A stretch of 64,000 nt of DNA, from assembly GCA_014529385.2 (NCBI GenBank), contig CM043945.1, positions 100,340,678 through 100,404,677 on the forward strand, given 5' to 3'. The DNA comes from Adiantum capillus-veneris. Taxonomy: Eukaryota > Streptophyta > Polypodiopsida > Polypodiales > Pteridaceae. Under the pieces are notes generated by a model. That model did not search any database. It was given only the letters and a program-made list of their open reading frames with translations, and was not told the origin of the DNA. Position 1 is the stretch's first letter, and the number at the start of each line of letters is the position of its first letter. A program made the position numbers and the translations under genes. Positions 21,700 to 32,458 of this stretch are shown piece after piece.

Positions 21700-24060
21700 T
21701 AAGTGGGTTGAGTAGTATAAACTTTTCAAAACCCTGGTTTAGACATGGACAAGCATATATGGGTCACTATATGTAAAACTTGTATATCATGTGCGTTCAA
21801 GGACTATTTATAAAACCCCATAGTTGTGAATTTTCCTCAAATAAAAGGGACCCTTTTTCTATTTAGTCTGTAAGAAAAAATTCAAGATCATGTTTTCAAC
21901 ACCCTTCTATATGTGAAAATATGAGAGAATGTAGAATAAATAATCCTATGTTTGAACCCACGTGATAGGCATGCTTCTATTGTAGTGAACCCCCCAAGAC
22001 TTTGTGTAGCTATTGAAGAACATAAGAAGGTCATTGCAAAGTCTTTGCCACTTAGCATCATCAACATTATTTTGAATATTTTCTTCCACCATTACTAATT
22101 GGTCACTCTTGTTCTTTGAATGTAGCTCCTCTTTCTTGGAGAATGATATTCCTTGGCTGTATCAACAAAAACCAGGCTTGACACATTGGTCACATCCAGC
22201 CGGCTACCATCACATAGTCCATGAGGCATAGTATCATAAGGGAGATAATGTGACATTCGATAGAGCTCTAGTCCCATATGTCAAGCAACTCAAGCAAGAC
22301 CAATTAAAGCTCTAAGTGAGACACAAACATAGGTTTGAGGAGGGACATGGCTCAGCTTAGCCTTGAGCTGGTTATAAATTCAAAGTGGGTGGTAGAGTAG
22401 AGGCACAAGGTAAATGAATACAAACTTCCAAATGGAAAATGCAAGAATGTTGTATTTCTATAGATGACCACTTGCCAAAGGTATTTAATAGGCACTATCA
22501 AGGATTAAGTGATCAAGGAGAGGAGCCAAGAAAAACATCGAGCCTCCAGCTATGAGACAATAATTGGGAAGAATCAAAACACAAGTGATGCTATATAGTT
22601 TGAAAACTAGACCCAAGAAAAATATTTCTAATTGAGAGAAAAAACTATTTTTAAAAAATTGCCACAAATGGGGACCTATGTATAATTAGTACCAATGGCA
22701 AACACCAAGTTTCACTCTCCCGCTATGCAAGTCACATCAGGTGGAATACAATAGTGGAGATGGCAAGCTAGTGCAATTTTTTGAAGATTGTCGCCAATCT
22801 TCTTCTTGTTCTTTGCCAAGAGAGACAAAGAGATGTTTCCAAGAGAGATCATCAACTTTCTTCCTTCCTTGCTTTTCCAAAAACCCTTCTTTAAGAATGC
22901 ACTCGCACACACACACAAGACTATATTGCTCTTCTCTTCCTTTGTTGCAAAAACAATATGCAAAGAAAAAGAACTTTCTTCTTGTTTTGTGTGTTGTTGT
23001 GGCCTCCAAGAATAGCACAAGCATTTTTTCCTTGCCTCTCGGGCCCTTTCCATGCAAAATCCCACTAAAATGTCAATGGAACAACCACATATATAAAGGG
23101 CAGGTGTGGGACGCATGTCTAACCTCACCATCCTATCTTATTGCAGTATTAGCGAGAACCACGATTAAATTGTCAAACCATGGAATGAAGCTGACTCGAC
23201 TAGTGCATAGAGGCTACAAAGGCTGTCAATATCTTAAAACACAACTAACAACTCGCATCTAACTCAAGCTACACTCAAGTGGCTGAAATCACCAAAAGCC
23301 AATCGCTTATCTGCAAACAAACCACATCCATTACAACATGAAATGACATCCAAACATAACAAAACTTCTAGGACAAGTTTATAAGACCTAAGAACACATG
23401 CTTATGGTCTCAAACTCCACTTTAGGTCAAGTTCCAAAATCGCGATTATTAACAGCAGTAGATTTTTGACCTAGTCGTTTTCGACCTAGAATGCATCTTA
23501 ATGCTTAGCAATGATGCCCCAATACCCTGCCTATGCTTAGTTTTTTATTTAAAAGTGTAGGTTCCTAGTTATGATGAAATTAAGCCGCAGGGGTCGACGA
23601 CGCCAAAAGCTACGAAATACTGTGTATGGCTTACGTCAATGCGTAGAGCTCTTACCTGCGGTTGCAATGCAACAAACGCAATTGCAATGTGACAACTAGA
23701 GAGGGAGTAAGAAGCACGAGAAGGAGAGAGGTGAGCGCCGTTAGCTCACGCTGTGTATTTCTTATCCAAAAACTTATAAAAATCTTACAAAAATTGGCTT
23801 TTATACCTTAGCCAAGGTTTTTGGGTGGTCAGAACTAATAATCTAGAGTTCTACCAAAGCTGGGTAATGACTGGCTAATACAATCTGGAAGCTTGTAGCC
23901 TCGGATCATTAACTAAAGAGTTTATCGGAGAAGATAGGAGTTACAATATTCCCTTTTTCTCAAAATAATAAATGCTTTACAAAGAGAACTTCGAAAAATG
24001 GTGTCTGTGTTAGCTTGCTGCTAACATTCCCCTCCTCCTCGCCTCTGTCATCCCTTGACA
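21700..24060. other. No recognisable gene
   Basis: AT-rich. Overlapping ORFs of up to 173 codons at 22,712-23,262 on both strands carry no domain I recognise and are compositionally simple (Lys/Phe/Ser), so I treat them as chance. 23,440-23,453 holds CGCGATTATTAAC, half of the palindrome repeated at 27.8-28.4 kb. Confidence 0.5.
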
Positions 24061-24065
24061 CATAT

Positions 24066-24866
24066 TTATGGGCTGAAATAGTCTTCGGGTTGACGGCTAG
24101 CGAGGCGGTCTTTAAGCGCGTCCAATGCCTTTTGGTATCTGATTCTTCTTTCTTTGTCCAGTACTTGCAGAAACTGCATTGTCACTTTATTCTTCAGCTC
24201 CACCACTGAGTAGCCTATAAACCTGGATGTTAGGTTGCTGATCACCGACACATATATCTTCGTTCGCCAAGTGAAGAATCTAGTGTAGAAAGCTTCTTTA
24301 AAGGCCAACATATTATTCGATGGCAAGAACATACATCTGGCATAGAAGCCATAAAGGACTTCTTCCGAAGGCTGTCCACTCAGATCGTAGCATAAGAATT
24401 TGTTTCCTTCCAAAAATGATATCCATGGGGCTCCTGTTTTCTCTGGCTCACTAAAAACTTGGATTCATATGAGAAACATCTTGCAGATCTTATATAACAT
24501 GGTACATGGGAGATCTAGTAGACTCCTGAAGAAAGACATGGTCCTCGTTAGGGTTTTCACCATGTATTCTTCTGTTGCCTGTCCTCTCTCTGGAGCTGGC
24601 ACCCTCGGGTAGTTAAGCCAAGTTGGCCTCTTCTTTTGCAGTGCTTCATGTGCTTGCCATGTCCTTACTCTGGGTACAGGACAAAAGGTTGGATCTCTTT
24701 GAAGGGCTACAGGTGCTCTTGTGAACAGAATCAGGTATCTCAGATTCTTGTTCAGCCAGCTTAACCTCCACTTTGGGTGGTATTTATCTGTGCCATCTTC
24801 CTGCATATCTTTGTACAACCTCTCTTTCACCTGTAATGATTCCACTTTGATGAGAGGGTATGACAC
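24066..24866 (-). pseudogene. C-terminal part of the unknown minus-strand gene
   Basis: Two segments (24,866-24,465; 24,413-24,066). The first has KYHPKWRLSWLNKNLRYLIL and VPRVRTWQAHEALQKKRPTW then LNYPRVPAPERG. The second has EVLYGFYARCMFLPSNNMLA, FKEAFYTRFFTWRTKIYVSV and LDKERRIRYQKALDALKDRL. Aromatic and basic, with no catalytic motif recognised. Stop at 24,066. Confidence 0.5.
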
Positions 24867-24965
24867 GGATTGCTAATGCCATTGCACATTAATTTGATTG
24901 AGAATGAGTTGAGTGATATTGACAGAGTGTAAAACTCTCAACTCCCAATCCATTGCGGCTTTCCA

Positions 24966-25376
24966 CTACTCATCCACCTCTTGGGTGACCTTCTCTTTCA
25001 GTGTGTCTTCTTTAGCTTTTGACAGCTGGACCATTAGCACTGTGTCTGCATTTGTGATATTGATCTGAAAACCCTCATCACCACTAGGCTCTGCTATGGA
25101 CTGTGTCTCAAATTCATCAAACAAGACCGAGGGTATGTCTATTTGTGGCGGCTCTAAAGTGCTTGCCTGTTCCTGCGTGTCTGGTTTTCCATCTTTGAGG
25201 AGTTGGTTAACTTTCTTGAGTTTTGCTATTTCCTTTAGGAGCTCCTCTTCTCGTTGAACCCTCATCAGTGCAAGGTCCCTGCGCTGTGATTGTTCTAGCT
25301 TTAATTCCAATTCAAGATCTTTTTTTTTCTTGTCTAGTGCCTTGTACACTTCGTTAGTTCCTTTGATCGAGGCCAC
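24966..25376 (-). pseudogene. Second coiled coil and acidic tail of the unknown gene
   Basis: VYKALDKKKKDLELELKLEQ, SQRRDLALMRVQREEELLKE and IAKLKKVNQLLKDG form a long predicted coiled coil, followed by DIPSVLFDEFETQSIAEPSG and an acidic end. The stop is at 24,966. Confidence 0.5.
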
Positions 25377-25592
25377 GGCTAGATTTTCTCTAATTTTACG
25401 TAAGAAGATTGCCTGATCATTGATCCGATGTTCAGAGTACTACAGAGAAGCATTGGAAACATCTAATTGCACCTGAATTTTTTGAGCTGACAGAGATGTC
25501 GTAAGAAGTTCATTTGTAACTTCTACTAGCTGCTTGTCTTTTGTTTTGCAGGAATCAGATAATTTGGTGAGTAATTCACCTAATTCATCCAT

Positions 25593-26311
25593 TTATTTTT
25601 GCTGCCTATCACTAGCTAACTGATGTTGTTCATCTTCTGCCTTCATCTCTTGCATCTGCTTTTGAAGATCAGTGATGGCAGTCATCATGTCTTCTAACTC
25701 TCCTTGGAGAGCGTCGATCACCATCTCAATTTCTTTGGCCTTCGTGCTACGGTTTAGTGCTGATGAACTGAGTCTCTCCATCATTTCTTGCATCTGTTGT
25801 GCATATTCATTTACTTGTATTATTACCTCGTTGTTTGACTGCCACTCCTCCTGTCTTGCTATAGCTGAGATGTGCCTGCAGCCTCATGTGTGGCTTTCTA
25901 CTGCGTTGTAACTGCTGGTGGTTCTTGTGTGGAGGTAGATGGTCGGTCTTCTTGAAGGTCATCCTAAGGCTTTGATGCCTCGACAGTTTCTGGATGAGTA
26001 GAAGGAGAGGGTGTTGGCTCAGACCTTGCTGTCTCTTCAGGTGCCGGATTTTCTTCCTTCTCTGGCTCGACTTCCTTCTCTTGTACAGTGGTAGGATATT
26101 TCTTGGGATCTGCTTCTTTATCAGCCTCTTTTGGAGATTCACTTTTCTTTTTCTCTTCAGGCTTTTGAGTATCTTCGGAGGCCTTCTCCTGTTCCATCTT
26201 GGTTTCTTTTTCTTTTTGTCTCTCGGGGTGGTCAGCTTCTTGTGCAGATTTTGTTTGTTTGGTGGACTCATAATATTTCTCTTTCCCAGGTGATGGTGGT
26301 GGGCTTGACAT
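25593..26311 (-). pseudogene. Charged linker and first coiled coil of the unknown gene
   Basis: 26,311-25,964 encodes SSPPPSPGKEKYYESTKQTK followed by about 80 residues dominated by Lys, Glu and Pro. 25,793-25,593 encodes ALNRSTKAKEIEMVIDALQG and ELEDMMTAITDLQKQMQEMK, a heptad-like coiled coil. An alternative reading frame at 26,271-25,807 is basic and repetitive, and I consider it a shadow. Confidence 0.5.
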
Positions 26312-26684
26312 GGGGTGTTCCTGTTGTTCGGTATAGGCAGTGAGGTTGGTCAGGGAGATCCATATCCTTGCTGTTTTTCTTCTCTAGCCATCTCCTTGGC
26401 TTGTCTTTGGTCTTTCGCCTCTCTGTCTTTCTTAGCAGCTTCTTCTGCCTCCTGCAGCTTTAGAGCTTCAACCTCTTAGTACATTCTTTCTAAACGCTCT
26501 GTCGGATCATCCGTCTCTTTTCTTGTGTGATGCTTCATTCTTGGGCCTTTGAGTCCAGCAGGCACCCATTTTTTTGGGTCCTTCCCTTGTGCTTGTCTAC
26601 TAAGCTGGTAGGCCTATTTCTCTCTTTCAAAGCGCGCTTGTTTTTGAGCTGGCTCTTCTTGGTGTGCGGCCATAGATTTTCTTT

Positions 26685-27080
26685 TCATCTCTTCTCTTCG
26701 AGCTCCTTTTCTTCGTTGTCAGAGCTCTTGCTAATGTGCCATTCCGGCGAGCTGCCAGCTAACTCTTCATCAGATTTATATGATCTTTTTCCTGACCTTG
26801 TAGCTCGTGGAGAGGGTTGTGCTTTCAATATCGAGGTGTTCTGATCAGGAGCAGGTGGTAGGTTATCGGCCATGCCGATGGCATGATATGCTATCCTTGT
26901 CAATACCTCTGATGTACCCAAGTAGGTGATTTTGCCTTTCTTATTGATGCCCTTCAAGTTGGCAAAGACATACTGCACATGGTCCATTGGTTGTCTTGTT
27001 GTCGACTTGAGAACTTGAGTGAATGTGGTGGCCACGGCATGATTTGGCGTAGTGTACCTTTGTGGCCTTTTTCCCAAAAA
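26685..27080 (-). pseudogene. Central domain end of the unknown minus-strand gene
   Basis: Continues after the frameshift: FHFLGKRPQRYTTPNHAVAT, TFTQVLKSTTRQPMDHVQYV, FANLKGINKKGKITYLGTSE and VLTRIAYHAIGMADNLPPAP, then a polar linker and an acidic EEKELEEKR end. The helix-rich stretch before IAYHAIG is the most structured part of the gene. Confidence 0.5.
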
Positions 27081-27744
27081 ATGGAAGTGCTGGTGGTACA
27101 AATGGACTGGCTCTTCCACTTGTTTGTGAATTAATCTCCGAAGGTAGCCGCGACTGTCTCTTTGGTAAATGTTGGACGGCTGTTTTCCTATCCCTTGCTC
27201 TCATGATCTTTCCTTCTGTGGGAAGTCTGAATGCCTCTGCCACTATCTCATTAGTGATCACTACTTCGACCTTGTTCCCTTGGGTGTCAGATATCTGTGC
27301 AATTCCATCTTCTTTGATTGTGGATAGAAGCTCGTAAGATTTTTGAAAATCCACTCCGCAAGCCCCTTGTTCGTAGAAATCCCTGAGTCCCAACTTGCAG
27401 TTAGCTTCTTTGGTTTCTGGCTTGACAGCTATATCATAGACTTCCTTGGGCGGGAGTTGCAACTCCACCTGATGCCCCTCTTCACTCTTGAATCTGTCAG
27501 TGAAGATTGTAGTGTGGTTCTCTTCTAGCTACTCTCTGGAAAGGTATGATACCTTGGCTGCTTTGACTGACTCGGGGTCTAGTTGATAAGTGGGTAGTTC
27601 CTGTAGTTTCTCCTTTTGGTTGAGTTTAATTTCTTCATGGCCCTCTCCGCTGCTTACATGGCTCCTGTTCAGTGGATAAAGTGCAAAGTTAGCAGATTTG
27701 TCATAATTTTCTCTGAAATGTCCTTTAGACTGAAATGCTAACAA
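26941..27744 (-). pseudogene. N-terminal and central part of the unknown minus-strand gene
   Basis: Two segments in one frame (27,744-27,529 and 27,468-26,941), interrupted by a TAG near 27,533. ELPTYQLDPESVKAAKVSYL precedes the stop; ELQLPPKEVYDIAVKPETK and GIAQISDTQGNKVEVVITNE then IVAEAFRLPTEGK follow. The pattern of an I/V-rich strand followed by EAFRLPTEG recalls the start of plant-mobile-domain-like proteins (ITPxxVAxxLGLPxxG); this is an impression only. A frameshift near 27,080 lies at a run of A bases. Confidence 0.5.
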
Positions 27745-27842
27745 TTGGTCTAATTTTCTTCAAATCAATTTTTGAACAAGCAAAGATGCATAAAAACATG
27801 CAAAACAAAACTGTGTGGTCAAAACAAATACTTGCAACTAAA

Positions 27843-27864
27843 GTAAATAATCACGATTATTTAC
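27843..27864. repeat. 22-bp palindrome, copy 1
   Basis: GTAAATAATC-AC-GATTATTTAC: two perfect 10-bp arms around two bases. The same motif recurs at 28,137 and 28,424. Lies just upstream of the minus-strand gene. Confidence 0.95.
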
Positions 27865-28136
27865 AGTTGAGGATATATTTCAACTTTTTGCAAACTTGGC
27901 TTTATAGGCTTGAAGTATATACCAAATACATGCTCTGAGTGAACTATGGGCTCATTTGGATGCATAAGGTGAAAATGGTACCAGATTCTGGCTTTAGGTC
28001 TCTGAAACAGTACATATAAAGAAAATTTGAGATTTTCAGCTCCAAATTGATTCAAAATTCGCTAGTGGGTTTAACACATCATGTAATTTGGATGTATGAT
28101 GGCAAAATATCAAAATTCCCCAATTTTGATCAGAAA

Positions 28137-28158
28137 GTAAATAATCGTGATTATTAAC
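28137..28158. repeat. 22-bp palindrome, copy 2
   Basis: GTAAATAATC-GT-GATTATTAAC, one arm with a single mismatch. 294 bp from copy 1. Confidence 0.95.
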
Positions 28159-28423
28159 TTTTCTTCCAAAATTGACATTTTTTGGTAGAAACTGGTTCTA
28201 GGCATTGTATAGACCTTGGGTATGAGATATGAGGTGATTTGGATCAAGAAATGACGTTGTCCATAACCCAAAATTTGGCTTGCAAATACTTTTTTGTGTT
28301 TTTTGACAATTTTCCAAGTAATGGGTGGTCATTTTGGCTCATACTTGATTTTTGGTATGTAATAGGTGTGTACACATGATCCGTGAGGTGAGGTGACAAT
28401 TCCCAAGCAAAACTAATGCAAAA

Positions 28424-28445
28424 GTAAATAATCGTGATTATTTAC
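28424..28445. repeat. 22-bp palindrome, copy 3
   Basis: GTAAATAATC-GT-GATTATTTAC, perfect arms. 287 bp from copy 2. The spacing suggests degenerate ~290-bp repeat units, but the sequence between copies is not obviously alike. Confidence 0.95.
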
Positions 28446-28598
28446 AACAGTGACAAAAGCTTTGCAAAACCTACAAATTTTGACCTAGACATATTTCATA
28501 CACCTAATACAAGTCCTAATTGAATTTGGTCAAGTTTGGTCATGACGGCATCACTTTGTGCTTTGTCGATTCTAAAATCACCATTTTTTGTGAGTACT

Positions 28599-28859
28599 CT
28601 ATCTGTTGGGTTGATCGGTCAACTTTGAAGCTTTGGACTTGTTGTCCGCAACATAGTCGTGAAGCAACATGTCAAATTCTGTCTCATACAGTGTCAGTTT
28701 GACACCGTATGTCGAATTTGATGCTTTGTAACCTTCGAGCCGTTTTCTTCTTTTTGAGGGCTTTTCTTGATGGATTTCACCAAACCAATCATATACATTG
28801 TATATGAACCTCATAAGCAAGCCATCTGTGGAGTCAGGTCGAAATCTGGCATTTACCAA
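28599..28859 (-). other. Short minus-strand ORF, unknown
   Basis: 86 codons: MVNARFRPDSTDGLLMRFIY, PSKRRKRLEGYKASNSTYGV and KLTLYETEFDMLLHDYVADN. Reads more protein-like than its neighbours and has the same orientation as the gene at 24-27.7 kb, of which it might be an upstream exon. No family recognised. Confidence 0.3.
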
Positions 28860-28889
28860 AAAACCTAACTTTTCTACTGGGGACCCCCT

Positions 28890-28975
28890 CGACCCCTACC
28901 CAATGGTCATCTGATGATATAGAAAGGTTCTATTATGTTAGGGCATGCTATGGTTCAAATCCCATCGGACCGCTG
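28890..28975 (+). other. Possible tRNA-like (SINE-type) sequence
   Basis: GGTTCAAATCC at 28,952-28,962 is a perfect B-box, and TGGTCATCTGA near 28,904 is a poor A-box. No cloverleaf closes. A degraded tRNA-derived SINE is possible; chance is not excluded. Confidence 0.25.
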
Positions 28976-28979
28976 CGGT

Positions 28980-31900
28980 CAGTTTTAGTCATAGGTCTTC
29001 GTGCACTGCTCGATTTCTAGGGTTCTTCCTAGGGCTTTAGACTAGCTACCGGCCATACAACAGTGGATCATTGACAAGTAAAGAACTTACCCCTCATGTC
29101 TCTTGTGCGACGGCACTGAAAATGTCAATTGTGGGCTCCGGAAAAGTCACGTGAAAGAGGCCGAAATCTCTCTCTTCAAAGGCTGCAAGTGGAAATGAGG
29201 TGATTTTAGCCTACCTTGGATAACTATACCCAGACTTCCCGAACCAATTTTTCTCATATTTTCCTGTTAGTCCTACTAGGCCGTGCATTCTATGCTAGAC
29301 TCAAAAATTTCCTTGATCGGATTCCTGTGGCTCATTCTGCAAGAATTTTGCAAAAGTAGGCATGGCCGCCTAATTTAGGCTTCCCGCTTCCATCTTCTGA
29401 TTTCATTGACATATTTTGTGCTTGTCAGCTTTCTGATCACCATCGTGTCTTCCATTTTTCCATTTGAGCTTCCCTGTTATTAAATATTAATTTTTTACCT
29501 GTTTATTTAAAAAATCAAAGAAAATAGAAAAATGCTATAAAAATTTAAAGTAAAAATTCAATAATTAAGAAAATCCATTGGAAAACACATATTTATTGTT
29601 TTTTGTTGGATTTTTATATTTTTAAGCCTTATTATCAATAAAAATGATGAGAAATATCCAAAAAGGACTTTTTTTTGATGATTTTCTGATAGTATATACA
29701 CTATCTACACTCATCAGGAAGATATTATCTATGAATTTTCCCTTGATAATGAATTAAAAGGACATTATTAGGTAATTTTACAAAAAATCACACGTTAACA
29801 TCAAACTTTTTCCTCCCTCTTCAAACATTGCCCTTAATCACTTAGTACTTAGTACTTAGTGTCCTTCCACCCCTCCTAGATGGCGTACTCCGGGACGACT
29901 ATGTACATGGGTTGAACAATTATGTCTATGCATAGCCGTGGTTGGCTCTACCATGCTATGAAGATCAATGCAATTCAAATCAATATGTTGTGCAAGAGCT
30001 GGGTCTTGAGTAATTAACTCAAGGGTTTTCGATGTCGAGGTTTGTTGTTGATGTCTTCCAAAGAGCAAATCTTGTAGCTTATGTGCTCTCTGCTTGATTG
30101 TACCATCCGATGCTTCAGCACACTCTGTTGGTATCACTTTTGATTGGTGTTGAGCTTTTTCTTGCCATTGGTAGCTTGGTCAGCTTGGTGTTGCATGGTG
30201 TGGTGGAGTCTTTTGAGACTTAACTCGCCATTTTCTTGATTGGTTTTACGGTTTGTGGAGAAGATAAGTGCTCCTTTTTCTTCCAAACCATTTCCATGCT
30301 AGGTTCCTTGCTTGGCGATGCCCGTCTCTCTGATTTTTAACCCTTGGAACCTTCTTTTGTTTTGTCGGTGAAGTTTTAGGCATCCAGATTCTTGGCAAAT
30401 AGGGACCACTATTCCTTACAACATTGCAGAGAAGGCAACAATGTTATGAATAACCATTGTGGCTAGCTTGAAAAATCCACAAGCATCCAGACCAAGCCCT
30501 GACCTCTATCAATGATTGGTAGATCCAAAAGTAATCTCATAGAGATACTGCACATAGAGTGAAAAATGCTTCATAAGCAATAAATTTGATGAATACTCAT
30601 ACCACTCCAAACCAGCCTTTGCTAAACACTAGGGCCCGTAACACCTAGTGTGCATACATTTAGCAAAATCAGATCAGAACATGTATATCCATGACCATCC
30701 TTGCCAATACTTATGGCGAATTTGATGCTCCTAGCACACATTAAAGAGGAGTGTAAATAGTTGTAATAAGAAACTAAACACTTTCTGCTGCAATCATTTG
30801 CAAGCCTTACTGAAACATTTGAGCCATAATAGAAGGTGAAACATTAATCACTTCTAGGGACAAACAATGAAACCTTTTCATTAACAATGCATAGCCTTGC
30901 TATGTGCATAAACAACCATCCATTAATTTTGTTTAGCCGCACTTGTAACCTTAACAAGTCGTTCTGCATATCCGATAATTTTTTGGCATTAAATTTTTTT
31001 CTGATACGACGTGCTAAAAAAGGTCTAGAAAATAGATTTGACCAACACCCTAGGGACTTTTTCACAACACATAATTGAAATAATGGGTGCCAATGTCAAT
31101 CCTAGAGACTCATATTCTCCATATGTGTCTCGTGTAAGGATGTCTGGAAAAAGAACGTCCTTCAAGCTAGTACAAGATGTACTTGTGTGTAGAGGAAACA
31201 CTCGACGACGTGAGTGAGAGGGACCCTCATTATCATTACTCCAAACTGGCTAAACTGGACTCCTTTTCCTAGACCATGTTGTGTATCCCATGCGACAACA
31301 AGGGCCAAAACAAACCGTACAAGTGGGTCCATAACTGCGGAATGCAAAAACTTATTTTGGAGACTACATCCCTAATTTCTTGGCTCTTACATGACCTTGT
31401 CATTTCACTAAAGAGCAAAAATGGATAAAAAACATAGAAGTTTATGCATCGTACTTGGAAAAGGGAACAGATAACATAAAAAAAAACCAAATAAAATGCA
31501 TACTTGGAGGTTGAACATAGTGAACGCTTATTCGTAGTGCAAGGCACCTGCCGAAATTTGCTACCTGCAATGGCCTAGGAACACTAATTGAAAATTAGTA
31601 AAATGCAAGAAGTATTGCACATGTAACCTTGGGTTTTGACTTTGCAATCCAAACCCCTTGGTTAAGAGCGACACATGTCAAACCCCTTGGTTAAACTTTG
31701 CATGAAAACTGCTCAACTAGCAGCCAACCCTTGGCCTAAGTCTGTGACCCCCCTTGGGGTTGCCCTTATGACTTCAGAAGCTTAAAAATTATCCACTACC
31801 CCTTGGTAGTTGGTGGAGTTTTTCCCTTGAAAGTGAAAGTGTGATGGTTCCAAGAATTGACCATCAACACTAATAAGTGATTTAGTAATCACAAGGTGGG

Positions 31901-32391
31901 TCTTATCCTAAAACAGTACTCGTATAGAAACTCTTAGTGCTATAAATAAAATAGAAGATCCACTCAAGTTGGATTTGTATTCACATCTGTATCTTCTCTA
32001 GACCCAAAAATCCATAATCTTGGGTTTTCATGAGCAGCTGTGCTATCTAAAATGCTTGCTTCATCTATACACCTTGGTAGAGATAATCATTTACAAGTTT
32101 GAGACTTTCAAAAACTCAACTTGATCTTCACACTCAAAGTGTGTAGTGCTAAAATAACACCCAAAAGATTATTAATGGAAAGATTCTTGCTTGCTCATTA
32201 AAAGCAATGGGTACTCAACTGAATAGAACCGTTCAATCTTGAAAGCAATCGCTAATGGATTACAAACAGATGGCTCTTAGCAATTCTAGACTAGGTGGCA
32301 ATAGATGGCTCTTAGCCCTTCCTGTTACAGTATTGACATAAAAAGATTTTAGTAAAACCATGCCAAGTTTGACGTTTCCCGCAAAGAATTT

Positions 32392-32458
<67 letters not shown>

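Larger units (their letters stand above)
24066..27744 (-). pseudogene. Decayed minus-strand gene of unknown function (~1,200 codons)
   Basis: Eight open segments lie in order on the minus strand, separated by single stops or frameshifts rather than by long non-coding gaps. Bridging translation stays protein-like: QLEENHTTIF-type text across the TAG near 27,533, and MAAHQEEPAQKQARF then KGPRMKHHTRKETDD between 26,690 and 26,520. Order: an N-terminal region, a central folded part, a Lys/Glu/Pro-rich part, two coiled-coil parts, and a C-terminal aromatic/basic part. The central part vaguely resembles plant-mobile-domain or transposon-associated proteins. It is not gag, pol or PPR. Could be a captured host gene or an accessory ORF of a large element. 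Confidence 0.6.

Noticed and set aside
22712-23262. Overlapping ORFs of 106-173 codons on both strands
   Set aside because: Low-complexity Lys/Phe/Ser composition, no motif, and competing frames on both strands; most likely chance.
25807-26271. 154-codon basic minus-strand ORF
   Set aside because: A shadow frame of the Lys/Glu-rich coding segment at 25,964-26,311; its repeats follow the nucleotide composition of that segment.
27843-28445. CRISPR-like array from the repeated palindrome
   Set aside because: Three copies at about 290-bp spacing in a plant genome; spacers are far too long and no cas genes exist.
28890-28975. True tRNA gene
   Set aside because: A good B-box but no acceptor stem, anticodon arm or proper A-box; kept only as a low-confidence SINE-like feature.
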